Assembly: GCA_002104985.1 (NCBI GenBank)
Contig: MCGO01000209.1
Location: forward strand, 1-64,000
DNA: 64,000 bases
Source of the DNA: Rhizoclosmatium globosum
Taxonomy: Eukaryota > Chytridiomycota > Chytridiomycetes > Chytridiales > Chytriomycetaceae
Direction: 5' to 3'
The position numbers and the translations under genes were made by a program. The notes under the pieces are model-generated. The model was not told the DNA's origin and made no database searches. It saw only the letters and a list, made by a program, of their open reading frames with translations. This document shows positions 12,249-25,140 of this stretch, in pieces (positions within the stretch are counted from its first letter, which is position 1; each line of letters begins with the position of its first letter).

Positions 12249-15200
12249 CTATGTGGATTCAGTGATAGGATCTTCAAAATCTTCATGATGCTGGACATAT
12301 TGTGGTAAGGCATTCATATGTGCTCGTCCCAAAACCATAAAGTCATCTAAGCCTCAGAATTAAATAAACAAGAAATATGCAAACTAGAAAGTATTCTCAC
12401 CATATAGCGTAAATCCGTGATGCAGATTTGCCATATCCCTTAAATTCCCTTTCTTCACATCGCGCACATAATCCCAAACAACACGTTTGAAAATTCCTGG
12501 ACCTGTGATATCCAAGATGTTTTCCTTATCAGACAAAAACTCTACGCTGCTCTCCAAAATCACCGTCACGACACGCTGAATCACCAGCTGCATGAAATCG
12601 TGTCTAGGAGATGACACAATCGTCCACTGATTGGTTGAATCCTTGTCACCGAAATTATGTTCAACACCAACAATAACGTTGACACCTTTCTGTCCTTGAA
12701 ACCATTTCTCAATCGGGACGTGGCACGATGTATCCATATCTGTATAAACACCTCCCAACGCGTAAAGCATCAGATAACGCGTCAAATCAGCACGCAATAC
12801 AACTCGTGGCAGTCTGAAATATGCTTCCGAAATCTTTTCGTTGAACGTTCCTCGTACGAATCGGTCGCTATCTTCATCATTCCACAACAGTTGATAATGG
12901 TTCGGATTGACTTCGTCCCAAGATTGGAACCAAGACCACTGGCGTTCATCAAAAGTTTTGTTTACGGACCCTTCTTGAAGTTCAAGGCGGTTGCTAGTCT
13001 TATAAGTTCGCAGAACTTGATTTGGGACTAAAATGCCATCAGATTTCGCCTCATTTTTGGGTTTAGGGCGATAGATATCGAGAGAAGTGGTTACTTGCTC
13101 GGCAGCATATCGAATAAGTGTCGTTGAGTTGACGGCATTGCTTCGAACAAATACATCTCCATGTTGAATTGAAAGTACAGAGCCCTTTTGAGTAGGCTGA
13201 AAGTGTGAGGAACCAAGAAATAAAACACCATCTGTCAATAACGTTTGTTAGTAACTTGAACCAAATGTATAAGACTCACCAATGGTAACGTGTCCAGTCT
13301 TAAGTTTCTTGAGGTTATCAATTGCTTTCTTGTCCGTACTTGAAATATGCTTCAACAACATATCATTCCAAATATTGTCAACAAGATTCGCATCAGAATC
13401 CAACTCATCTTCTGTCTTTCCCAATACAGTAATCACAATCTTTTGAATCGCTGCATCGAATAGTTCGTGTCTTGGGACACTCGCCAAAGTGTGTGCTACA
13501 AAACGAACATCCTTTTTACCACCATCTTCAACTCCAACAACAATCTGCACACCTTTCTCGCTGCCAATCCAACTATCAATACCACTTTCGCAGCTCACAT
13601 CCATATCCACATAGACGCCGCCAAAGTGATAAATCATGAGATACTTGATCATTTGTCGTCGTTGCGACACAAGGCCCAAACGGAAATACGCATCCGCAAC
13701 TTTGCCACCATAGATACCTCGCACAAATCGTCCAGCGTCTTCATCGCTCAATAGAATAGTAGTATGATTCAAATTGTGTGAGTCCCAAGACTGGATCCAG
13801 TCATATCGATTCTTGTGATCAAGACCAGCTGTAACCGCATCCAAAATAGAGCGCCTGTCACTAGTCACATGAGTGCGGAGAATATAGTTGGGAATGCCGG
13901 TCGGGTTTCTGAGGTGTTCATCGGGAAGTACAACTTTTGGTTTTTTGATAACACTGTCATCTTCGTGAGGTTTGTTTTCTTTGACGTCGAAAACCGGTTT
14001 CTGGTTTCTCCAGCCGCTTTTACTGAAACCTGTAAGATGGTGAAGGAGATAGTATGGTGCGGGTTTGAAATGCGCTTTTCCAACAACCAAAAAGCCATCT
14101 GATAGAATATGTTAGGTAAAGCTGAGACAGGCGGGGTATTGCTGGCCTTACCAATCAATTTGTTTGACGACGACATGCTCGAAATCTCTGACCAATTAGG
14201 TCGAGGACTCTTCACTGTCTCGAGGTATTCCTTCACTACATCTGTAAACATTCCGTTCCCCAAGACTTTGTCATGAATACCCTCCGCTGCCAAATCCAAC
14301 TCACTCATTCCCGAAATAAGTGCCACAATTCGACGAATAACACCAGCAATAAACTCATGACCAGGCATAGCACCAATAGTATACGCATTAATCCTTTTGT
14401 TTCCCTCTACACCCACGAGCACATCAACACCGCTCTTGTGGTTCAACCAAAGCTCAAACTGAGACTGACAAGACGTATCCATGTCCGCGTAGATTCCTCC
14501 AAACTCATAAAGCATCAGAAAACGCGCGAACAAAGGCCGCAAATCAGAAGGAACTTTGAAATACGCCGCCGAAACATCTTTAGTGAAAGTACCACGAACA
14601 AGCCGCTCTTGATCAGCTGGATCGAAAATGATACTCAAATGGTTGTTGTTCTTCTCTTCCCACGATTGGAACCACGCCCAGCGGTTTTTCGCTAGATAAG
14701 ACGTCGCATTAAGAGACGATTGCTCAATTTCGACTCTTCGCTTGGTCGGCCAAGTGCGCAAGATTTGGTAAGGCATAATGAATCCCATGAACTCTGTTGT
14801 GTCCTTTGCAGTTGGACGAAAGATCCCAATGTTATCTGAAACACCGACCACATCATTGAGTTTTACGTCTTCGTTGCGGTTATTGAGCCTGTTGACATAA
14901 TCTTCATTGAAGATTGAAAGAGCGGATTTTGAGTTTGCATCAAAGTAGCCAGATCCAAGAATGAGGATATCCTTGTAAACAATGTGCCCACTCGCTGATA
15001 ATGCCTTCAACTCAGTGGTAACATTTCCTGCATTGGAAGTTTTGCGGATGTGGTCTAGAAGGTGAGTCGCAAACAGGTTTTGAATCAGGTCCGGCTCCTT
15101 ATCCATTTCTGCATCCTTCATCTTCAAAATTTTGACGGTTATACTTGTGAGGAACTTGTCAAGAAACGGATGCCTTGAAACAGACGCGACTGTGTGAGTA

Positions 15201-16188
15201 ATAAAGCGAACAGCCTTGGAACTGACGGAATTCTTTCCACAAGGGAGTAAGCAACCATCTGCACATAAAATAAAGAACTCACCTCGACTCCAACAATGAG
15301 TTTGATTCCTTTCAACCCCAAATCCCATTCATCAATCGGCTTAACGCAGCTTCCCCTCATATCCGCAAAGACGCCTCCAAAATGCCTCAACATCAGAAAC
15401 TGCACGTACTCTCTACGTTGACGCAAGTATGGAAGCTTGTAATACGTTGAAGAGACCTCCCATCCATAAGCACCCTTCACCAATCGCCTAGACTCCTCTA
15501 CATCATCAATCAGAATCTGAATGTGATTCGGATTCACAGTATCCCACGATTTAAACCAATTGTATCGATCCCTATTGTCTAGTCCATCTTGCGCTTCGTG
15601 TTGAAGTAGTTGCTGGTCAGAGGTATGGTGGATGCGAAGAATGTGTCTAGGTATCGAGTCTCGAGGCTTTTGCACAATAGACACGCTATCATCGAATATC
15701 TTGGAAGCGGCTTTTGTAGGCTCCTTGTTTGTCTTTGATGTGCCAGGTGCTGGCTTATTTGTGGGTGACACCACTGCTGCGTCATCCGCTTGACCTTTTT
15801 GATCAAGACCAGACTGTTTCTCCTTTGGTTTTGATACTTTATCGTTTGCAGGTTTTGGTGGTTTTACCGGCTTTGGAGCAGCAATCTTCTTGTCGTTGAG
15901 AGATGTAGTCTTTCCTTTTGATCCCAAACCATTCTTTTGTTGATCATGTACCAACGATGCAACCGTCAAAGTAGGAGAAATAGTTGATGACGGCAATGCT
16001 TTCGCTTTTTGAGGAGGCGGGACAGCTTCTTTTTGGCCGCCATTGTTGGAAACTTCAACTTGTTTGGCATCGACAGGAGGACGAGGCAGGTCTTGAGGCC
16101 CATCAGATCGTGTCGACAGATAGAGAATGATGAGAATTAGGGCCGCAAGGACAGCCCCTAACCGCCGAAATCGTCGAATGTTCGACAT
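12249..16188 (-). CDS. Four-domain GT32 (DXD) glycosyltransferase polyprotein, copy 2, intact
   Basis: Type II Golgi-type protein. The ATG at 16188 is followed by a basic stretch and a membrane helix (about residues 10-28), then a Pro/Lys-rich stem of about 150 residues. Four GT32 domains follow. Domain 1 has the degenerate core F-A-D-M-R (near 15355). Domains 2, 3 and 4 have Y-A/V/T-D-M-D (near 14485, 13600 and 12740). A Cys three residues after the motif is present in all four. Introns: one in domain 1 after VGVE (phase 0, about 15215-15282). Three more at the domain 2/3, 3/4 and 4/tail boundaries are all phase 1; the 3/4 intron shows a TACTAAC branch site. Stop at 12249-12251. Donor sugar and acceptor cannot be told from sequence; OCH1-like mannosyltransfer is the nearest known role. 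Confidence 0.9.
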
Positions 16189-16265
16189 TGTGATTGAGTG
16201 CAACTTTTCTGTTCCATAATAATGCCAGCCATTGTCATCTGTCTGTGGCTTTCAAAATTACGATT

Positions 16266-17158
16266 TTATTCAGTTGGATTATATTCTTCATCGTCTTCTC
16301 CTTCTCCGAGCTGTTAAAATCGTTGTTAGTGGATCACACGATTTTGAACGTGAATCTGAAATACCTGTTGAGCAGCCATTCCACCTCTTAAGGGGCTCAC
16401 ACCCGCAGCAGCGGCAGCGGACGGGTGCGTACTTGAATCTTCGCGTGGAACAATATCTAATGGCTGTTAAGTGTGTGGAATCAAATCCAAATTCAAACTC
16501 ACCGATTAAAAAGTCATACATGTCAAGACGACTCAAAGCTGCAGCAACATCTGATTTCTAGAGACATGTAATATGAGACTTTGGATCAACCAATGCCGCG
16601 TTAATGTACCTGCAAAGTTCTGCGTTTGTTTTCCTCAGTGTGGACCCACGACCGCAGCGTCAGTTCGAGAATGAAGAATTCGCATGCTTTTGCGAACAGA
16701 ATTGGCACTTCAGCTGAGATCATCTGCGAGAAAGGGTTGAGATTAGGACGGCAAAGTTCCTGAGAGACAAGGGCGATTCGAGGCATCGTCAACATGAGCA
16801 CACTTGATGAAAGATTGTATAGAACCATTGTTTACGTATGGTTTAACCGTTTTGGTAGTGCAGTGTCATATGGTAGGATCGGGGCCGTCAACCAATCAAC
16901 TTACGCACCATATTCTTTGCATCATCGTCCAGCTTCATGACCTTCTTGATACGAGCCAGGGGAAGTTGATGGAACCGCCAGTCGTGCGAACCGTCAATCT
17001 CAAGCATATCAAGTTGCTGTTTAACCCTACGAAGGCGTTAGTAGGACACCAGTAGCTCTGAGGACCCACCAAAATGCGTCAATAACTTCTGCGATACTGT
17101 TTCCAGCTGGAGCGTTGGCCTGTGTTCCTGACGCGGAAGCTGCGAGAGGGTTGGACAT
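16266..17158 (-). CDS. HAP5: NF-YC / HAP5 subunit of the CCAAT-binding factor
   Basis: Histone-fold subunit of the heterotrimeric CCAAT-binding transcription factor. The start is [10 protein letters not shown] at 17158. The fold is spread over several short exons: [93 protein letters not shown]. These match the family core almost residue for residue. The last exon ends in an acidic [14 protein letters not shown] and stops at 16266-16268. It is divergently oriented to the F-box gene, sharing a spacer of about 130 bp. Confidence 0.93.
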
Positions 17159-17287
17159 TGTTGGATTTCAGGAAGTGAATTGTCGGTTAATTCTAGTGAT
17201 TAATTCTTATATCTACATCTTTATTTATTTTCTAACAATGAATTTTTCGATTGGCCCATCAGCCGTTACAAGTCTGGTGGATTATCG

Positions 17288-19490
17288 ATGCCTCCAAAGA
17301 GCACCAAGAAGCGCGCTACAGCACCGCCCACACAATCTACCAATTCTGACAGCCGCGGTCTCTGTTCACTTCCTACTGAGCTTCTTGAAGAAGTCTTTGG
17401 TTATCTAAAACCAATCGATGTCCTCAATTTGGGTTGCACTAACGTACGACTCGCCTCCTTGACGACAGCTAACTCTCGGTAAGCAGCGTAATTTTAATTT
17501 AATTACTTTGCTGTTCCTGACGCCACCAAAGGATCTGGTCCACACTTTATCAATCTGCAAAACTACCACCACTTCCAAATTCAACAACTGGGATTATCAC
17601 TCAAAAAAAGGTTCTCGCTCTAATATCCAGAGTAAGTCAAAAAAGCTATCCGTTTATTTCCCGTCTGATTCAATATGTTTGACAGGTTGGATGTACCAGT
17701 TGCCCTACGAAAACCAAACAAGTCAACTGGAAAATCCTAAAACGCGTTTGCGCAAAATGCAAGCGCTTGGATAAGGCTCGACCCGTCGTCAACTTGGAAT
17801 TCTCGCAGTGGGTTCTTCGACTGCAACAATTCAAGTATCAGTCAGAAGACGAACGCCGCAAGCGACTTGAAGAGATTCGTAGAACCCGAAGACGTGATAT
17901 TATCAACAGGTGGAGCTGAATAATTCTTTTTCCCCTTGGTATCTAACATAAACAAACTCAAGATTCGCGGCAATGGACCCCCCAATCTCCTCAGACATCC
18001 TCATAAACTGCGAAGGCTTTTCAAAGGCATGGGATTTCGCGGTTCCATTAACCAACCGTATTTTCTCAAACATTGTGCGTTCTCTGGGGCCTCAGATCAA
18101 AGAGCGCCGCATCATCCAAGCCAGTCGGGAATCATACCTTCGTCTCTTCGCCGCCGCAATGGAAGGGATTTCACATCACTGGACTGCGTACATGACTATG
18201 GATGCATTCCACGCCCGGTCAGGAAAAATTAACACTGACAAGGAAATTGCCTTCATGGGGAAATTCTTGGAGCATGTTACTGACCAGCTGGCAACATATG
18301 AATGGTCTGATGTATTGCCCGTAATTGATTTCAATCCATATTTGGCTGAAGCTAGAAGGATTCTCCGTGAACCATACGAGAAATTTGTTGACCGTGAAAC
18401 CGATCTCCTCAAGCGTCTGCCACACTTGGAATCCACTCTCAGCACTTTAAAGGAATCTGACGAGTTCCTTCGTTCCATTCAACGTATTTTCAGATCTCGA
18501 AACTACATAGACAGGGACTTTGAGAATTTTATCGTGTCAAGAGTTCTTACTTTTAGACTTTCAAGAATCTTTGAAAGATATATGGTGAATGTCGAATCAG
18601 GTCTTGATGTTAAAATATCGATTTTGGGTGGAAGAGAATGGTATGATGGACACGTGGATGAATTCAATCCCAAGTTGGATGCATGGGATGAGGAAACACT
18701 GAAATCCTCTTGGACAGAGTGGAGGGAGGTTGTTTTCACGCGCTTGACTTCTCTTTATCGCCGACTTGTCGAGGAATGCAATCCTCAACTTCTGGTAAAT
18801 GAGCCCGATAAGTTTCGAGGGCGGTTGAACCAAAAAATCACCGCTCTTCAGCAGTCCCCTGAATGGCCTCTGCTGAGCGACTTGAATCCGACAGCTGTTT
18901 GTATTGTCAAGCATTTTCTGTCTGGTATTGAAAGTGCTAGGAGGGATAATGAGGATCGTTATCCTGATATCTACAATTTACCAGCTCAACTTAACACCAT
19001 TAAAGTCCAGTTAACAGCACCTGCTCCTGAGTTTGATGAGAACAGGGTTTGGGATAGCTGTTCACGCTATTTTAACCGCCAATTGATGAATGGCTACCTC
19101 TCCCGAAACTCTTTTGTACACAAGTTCTACGATTGGAAACAGATGGATTTCAGAACCGGGTTTTCTTTGGACAACGACGAGGAACTGAAAGAATGGATGA
19201 ATGAGACAGAGGATAGACTGAGAGAGGTTGTTGAAACGTTTGGAGAGACTCGCAGATCTTTACCATATGGCCTTCTGAGTGAATTAAAGGGTGAGATTGA
19301 TGGTCCGCGTCTTCATGGTTATGGGGATGTGATGATTCTTGTGGACGATATACTGCCGTCAAAAAACGACTTTGACGTACACAATTGTGTTAAAAAGCAC
19401 TCGAGATATTTGGAAGCATTGGCTGATCAAGTGGAACGAGAGTATGCGGAAGGATTTGACGACGAGTCTGATGGATGTGTTTTAATGTAA
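17288..19490 (+). CDS. F-box protein
   Basis: Probable substrate adaptor of an SCF ubiquitin ligase. The ATG at 17288 gives a Lys/Ala/Thr-rich leader, then an F-box at about residues 25-62 (LPTELLEEVFGYLKPIDVLN, LGCTNVRLASL). Several short exons follow to about 17910, with a basic region rich in RRKRLEEIRRTRRR. A splice (AACAG|gtggag ... ctcaag|ATTCGCG) then joins NR to FAAMDPP, leading into the long last exon (about 500 codons). That C-terminal part is helical, without a domain I recognise; no LRR, WD40 or Kelch pattern is evident. Joining the front exons to the long exon is inference from splice sites and phase. Confidence 0.7.
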
Positions 19491-19597
19491 TCTTTGAGGC
19501 CACATTATATTCTTTTTCAATTCTAGTTTTCTTTGTTGCTGTCAACCAACAACACACCAAACGCCAACCAAGACCACAACCCAAACCAAACCAAACA

Positions 19598-21454
19598 ATG
19601 GGCATCCGCGGACTCTCTGGCTTCCTCTCGAACGCAACGGGCGGCGCGACTCCGATCGCCTTTCCGGTCCAAGTCCAAGTTCAAGTCGAAACCCAAAAAC
19701 CGAGTTTGATCGTCGACGGAAACGCCCTCGTCCACAACAAACTCGTTGGTTCAACCGAATCGGGGCCGGCGCTGGCCCGGTCCGTTGCGGCTTTTGCGGC
19801 CAAACTCGCCCGGGTCTTTGCGCTGACGATCCTGTTTGACGGGCCGCTGCCAAAGTGGAAGTATCAGCAACGCCTCGAACGCGAGAAGGAGAAGATCGCT
19901 AAGATTGCCATCGACTTGACCGACCACATCCTGTCTCCCTTGACCCTGATTGCGTGCATCCAGAGTCTGAAACAACAGACTGAGTTTACAGTGGTTGTTG
20001 CGGAAGGAGAGGCGGATCTGGCAATCACAGAACTGGCGAGGGCTCAGGACGCTTTTATTTCAAGTGGCGATTCAGATTTCTTTGTGCATACTTGCAGGGG
20101 CTATTTGCCTTTGGATGGAATCAGTGTGCGAGAAGACGGAAGTGTTTCTGGGATGCTTTGGACGAATGAGGTGGTTGCGAAAGTATTGGGAATTCAGATT
20201 GAAGTATTGCCTGTGCTCGCTTATATTGCTGGGTGCGACTATACCATCGATGAGAAGCAGTGGCAATTGATAAATTCGCGATTAGGAACTGGGCATGGCC
20301 CTGGTGCAAAGAGGATACGAGCATTTGCAACGCATCTGAAGCCCTTCACGACTGTTTCCGACGCAATCAATTCTCTCCGTCCAAAAGACTCAGATCCAAC
20401 CGAATATGAAAGTCTCATTGCGGAAGTCACGGCAATTACGGACCTTTTTCTTGGAAACTTTGGAACCTCATCAGCCTGTCCTGTCTCCAGATTTCCACCA
20501 TTGCCGTGTACACCAGAATATCCATCATCTGTTATAAGAACTTCTGAGAAATCTCACAAATTTGTCGAGATTTTGAATGGGGCTTTTTGGTGTCAATCAA
20601 TTGTGGAAGATGTGTCACGGGCACCTGCGTGGGAACTCTCAAGGCCAATTCGACGGAGAATGTATCATTTACTAGGAATACAAAGTGTTGGAGAATATAT
20701 TCGCCGTGCAAGTGATTTTCGAATCGAGCATGTTACGGCGCTTGACCCTTCCCCCGCGTCTGACGAACCATCAACGTTGTACAACACCATAATGGAATTC
20801 AATGTGTCCGTCGATTTGTTCCCGATATCAACCCAGTACCTTCCATTCACTGCATCTCTCCGATTCCTCATAACAAACCTCAGCAACACCAACAACCCAC
20901 TCAAGAATTTCGAGCTCGTCGCATTGATATGCATGGCAATTCGATCTTCCCAACCTCCCCCACCATGCCCATCCACCACCCCAAAACCTGTGCCAACATC
21001 TCAATCACGTTCAAAACAAACAACACACCTCCTTGCAACCCTCGAAGCAACCCTTTTCAGCGCATGGCTCGTCCAACAAGCCGTTTCAAACAACGTTGCT
21101 TTGGAACACGCTCATTGGCAGGTCCTTGATTCGAACTTATATTCACAGTTCTTAATGCAGGCGAAAATTGGGCAAAGTCCACGTGTATTGCTAAACGCAG
21201 ACGAACTTGAAGAGTTTTCAAAGATTTGGATGGCTTGTGTTTCGGGGGACGGTGCTTCCATGATTGACGAAGTCGTTACTTTTACACGAGAATGGAGCTT
21301 GAGCCCAGAGGCTGAGGTTACGGATCAAGGTGATGGAACTATCAAAAATAAGGCGAAGAAAAAGAGGGATGCGAGTAAAGGGCGAGGTGGGGGCGCCAAG
21401 AAGGGGAAAGTACCTGACCTTCAAAACCTGTTTTCTATTTTGGCTGATGAGTGA
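19598..21454 (+). CDS. Asteroid-like protein of the XPG/FEN1 nuclease family
   Basis: 618 residues in a single exon. The start MGIRGLSGFL is the family's usual N terminus. Acidic active-site segments follow the XPG layout: LIVDGNALVH, VAEGEADLAITELA, SGDSDFFVH and AGCDYT. This matches Asteroid homologues, which diverge from FEN1 and whose biochemical role is poorly known. The C terminus is Lys/Gly-rich, probably nuclear. The frame is open upstream to 19475, but the ATG at 19598 fits the family start. Confidence 0.85.
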   Translation: MGIRGLSGFLSNATGGATPIAFPVQVQVQVETQKPSLIVDGNALVHNKLVGSTESGPALARSVAAFAAKLARVFALTILFDGPLPKWKYQQRLEREKEKIAKIAIDLTDHILSPLTLIACIQSLKQQTEFTVVVAEGEADLAITELARAQDAFISSGDSDFFVHTCRGYLPLDGISVREDGSVSGMLWTNEVVAKVLGIQIEVLPVLAYIAGCDYTIDEKQWQLINSRLGTGHGPGAKRIRAFATHLKPFTTVSDAINSLRPKDSDPTEYESLIAEVTAITDLFLGNFGTSSACPVSRFPPLPCTPEYPSSVIRTSEKSHKFVEILNGAFWCQSIVEDVSRAPAWELSRPIRRRMYHLLGIQSVGEYIRRASDFRIEHVTALDPSPASDEPSTLYNTIMEFNVSVDLFPISTQYLPFTASLRFLITNLSNTNNPLKNFELVALICMAIRSSQPPPPCPSTTPKPVPTSQSRSKQTTHLLATLEATLFSAWLVQQAVSNNVALEHAHWQVLDSNLYSQFLMQAKIGQSPRVLLNADELEEFSKIWMACVSGDGASMIDEVVTFTREWSLSPEAEVTDQGDGTIKNKAKKKRDASKGRGGGAKKGKVPDLQNLFSILADE

Positions 21455-21518
21455 TACATAATACAAATGTAAATAACGACCGCAACGAAAAGCAGTTTTA
21501 TATTCCACTCAGCCACAA

Positions 21519-23278
21519 CTAATAAACAACAACAGGCTTCTTCCCATCCCACTCACCCCCTTCAACACACTTCAAAATAAAATCCGCAAGATCCTTCCTC
21601 CCAATCGACCATCCACTCAATGGCGCCTCGCCCACGCGATAAATCCCTGTCTCTTCTCCATCCGTCAACATCCCAGGCCGAACACAAACCCAACCCCGCT
21701 TATACTTCTCAACCCTCTCCTCCATCCCAAATTTATCCTCCATCTTATTCGCAATCACAGTCCGACAAACTACCTGGAGCAACAACGGAACCGTCCAAAT
21801 AGACTCTCCAGTCCCCATTGCAGAAACGAAAATAAGGCGAGGCCGCACGGGAATCCGTTCTGCCGCTGTGACCAAGAGGTCTGCGCAGTGGGTGAGGAGG
21901 TCGACTTTTTGGAAGGGTGTAGTGTTTGTCGCGCCAAGGGCACTGATAGCGACGTTTGCATTTTGGATGGCGGTTTCAACGTCGTGTTGGTTTGAGGCAT
22001 CGCCGGTGATTATTGTGGATCCGGCGGTATTATAGTCCAGGCGGGTTGCACTTCGGCAGAGGATTGTAACGTGGAATTTCGTGGGGGCTTGTAACAAACG
22101 TAATGCAACTTCCTTGCCTGTGCCGCGCAAGGGTCTATATAACAGGGTGTGTTACGTTGGTTGGATCTCCATCATCTCCATATGTATGTTCACCCAGAGT
22201 TCCCTCAACTCGAATGGGGAATGGAGATGGGGCTCAAGCCTCAAAATGCAAATTCTTTCCGGGTCTGCCACACATCCATCTTACAAGATTTTGCTATGAA
22301 ACTTGGCGGATCTATGCTCAAATAGTTCTTTTATAAGTGAGTAAAGTTTCAACGTTCGAGCGCAGGTATTCCGAGATTCATTTGAATCCGAAAATTACTT
22401 TTTATTGTCATTCTCGCAGTTCTCAATATTTTTCGTTGTAGCTCTCACAATGCGTTGTTAAGGACTAAAAAAAATTACAATAAAAGTATGAGCGTATGCA
22501 AACATGATCTCATAGGTTGCGAGAGTGAGAACGCATCAACAGCTCAAAGACCAACAAGCAGTAGACTAACGAACCATCCCAAAGAACGTCGTTTGTGCAC
22601 GTTTTCTCTTGGCGCTTTTTGTAGTGGAGATCATTCGCGAAACCCGCACACAGAGACACGGCAGGAGGAATGGGATCGATCGGCAGTTTCTCCAAATCCG
22701 ACTCTGCCAATCCACGAGCAGTCTGGACCGCCTCGCGCTTATGCTTACGGCAATAATCCAGGCCATTGAATTTGTGGAGTTGCTGATAATTTTGACCAGA
22801 AGTGTTGGATGTCTGTTTCTTCACAGGGCAACCGACAATACAACACTAAGGAAACGGTTGCATACGTTCATATTCAGTATACCGTCTGATCGCATATACA
22901 TAAAGCAATACCGAAAGTTACCTTCTGTTGCATCAAGAACTACAGGATTTGAGAGTTTACAAGGCCAGTAACAAAGGTTCGTACCAGCTGTTTGACCCAA
23001 TCGATCAGATAAACTTGTATAAGACCCTGTCAACTTACTGTATGCTTAATTGGAAGGACTCCGGATGCGTGGGTCGCCAAGAAGAGGTGTTGATCTCCTT
23101 CAATTGCGAGGTTGTTTTGAAGATCTCCTTTCCCCAACAAAAAGGTGAGGAGACACATTCAACTCTGGGTGTACATCAAAATGGAGATTGTGGAGATTTT
23201 TATTCCGTAACACACCCTGTTATATAGACCCTTGGTGCCGCGAGTGGCTCCAATGACTGTAACGTAGAGGATTGTCAT
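21519..23278 (-). pseudogene. NAD(P)-binding Rossmann (atypical SDR / NmrA-like) gene split by a transposon
   Basis: The 3' part (21519-22127) encodes a Rossmann-fold protein with ITGDASNQHDVETAI, SALGATN and RPGMLTDGEETG, resembling biliverdin-reductase-B-like oxidoreductases. The 5' part (23243-23278) begins at an ATG at 23278 and encodes MTILYVTVIGAT plus the first bases of the glycine loop. A 1,107-bp element with an 8-bp target duplication separates them. Removing the element and one duplicate leaves 645 nt, exactly 215 codons, with the coenzyme loop G-A-T-R-G-T-G continuous across the site. As sequenced the gene cannot make the protein unless the element is spliced out. The excision reading is arithmetic on the given bases; the enzyme subtype is inference. 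Confidence 0.85.
22128..23234. mobile_element. Non-autonomous hAT-like DNA transposon with 29-bp perfect TIRs and 8-bp TSD
   Basis: The left TIR at 22128-22156 begins CAAGGGTCTATATAACAGGG. The right TIR at 23206-23234 is its exact reverse complement over 29 bp. The flanking direct repeats GTGCCGCG (22120-22127 and 23235-23242) are an 8-bp target-site duplication, the size made by hAT transposases. The interior (about 1.05 kb) has only short frames. One on the minus strand (22510-22824) is Cys/Lys-rich but not recognisable as a transposase. Perfect TIRs and TSD indicate a recent insertion. Confidence 0.9.
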
Positions 23279-23757
23279 GATTAATTGATGTGCAATATTT
23301 TTTGGGCCGATTGATATACTTGATTTTTATATTCACCTGTTTCAAATCAAATTGATTTTATATTGGTTGTTTCAAATCAAATCAAATCAAATTTAGTTAA
23401 TAATGAGAAACCCCACGATTTTGGCAGCGATTTTGGTGTCCTTCAAGACCCCTCCAATGATTGTAATAGACATGATTTTTGAGAGAGAGCCCTGATGCAT
23501 CTTCTTTGATAGTCCTTATATTGACATGTTTTAAATCCTATCAAATCAAATGAGCCTTTTCTGGCTTTACAGCTTACAAAATTAAACGTTGAAGTACAAC
23601 AAAACAATGACTAGCACAAAATGGCTCCGTAATTTGATTTCCTTCACCTGTCAAGTACAACACCTGATGTGTACATTTCAACTTGATTTATTTTGTGATT
23701 ACAAACATGGACAAAACACTGAAAAAACAATAAAACTCACACTACTAACAAACTTAA
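23279..23757. other. Intergenic, AT-rich, no gene
   Basis: Spacer between the start of the Rossmann gene and the actin stop. It holds imperfect short tandem words of the type TCAAATCAAAT around 23338-23396. No coding frame of note. Confidence 0.6.
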
Positions 23758-25060
<1,303 letters not shown>

Positions 25061-25121
25061 ACTTGTGGTTGAGGTTTGTCTTTAGGATTTGATGGAACGA
25101 GGGAAGAGCCTTCCTACTCAT

Positions 25122-25140
25122 CTATATATACCTTTTTTGG
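25122..25140 (-). promoter_or_regulatory. Actin promoter: CArG box next to TATA-like element
   Basis: On the minus strand, CCAAAAAAGG (25131-25140) is a perfect CC(A/T)6GG CArG box. It is followed immediately by TATATATAGA (about 25121-25130), roughly 60 bp upstream of the actin ATG. CArG boxes bind SRF-type MADS factors and drive actin genes in animals. Function here is inferred only from position and consensus. Confidence 0.55.

Noticed and set aside
15258..15282. 24-nt intron (GTGAGT...TGCAG) in GT32 copy 2
   Set aside because: Too short and leaves the wrong frame; a 68-nt intron from the same donor to a later AG restores the domain.
22510..22824. Transposase remnant inside the hAT-like element
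   Set aside because: The 104-codon frame is Cys/Lys-rich but shows no hAT dimerisation or BED-finger motif that I can recognise.
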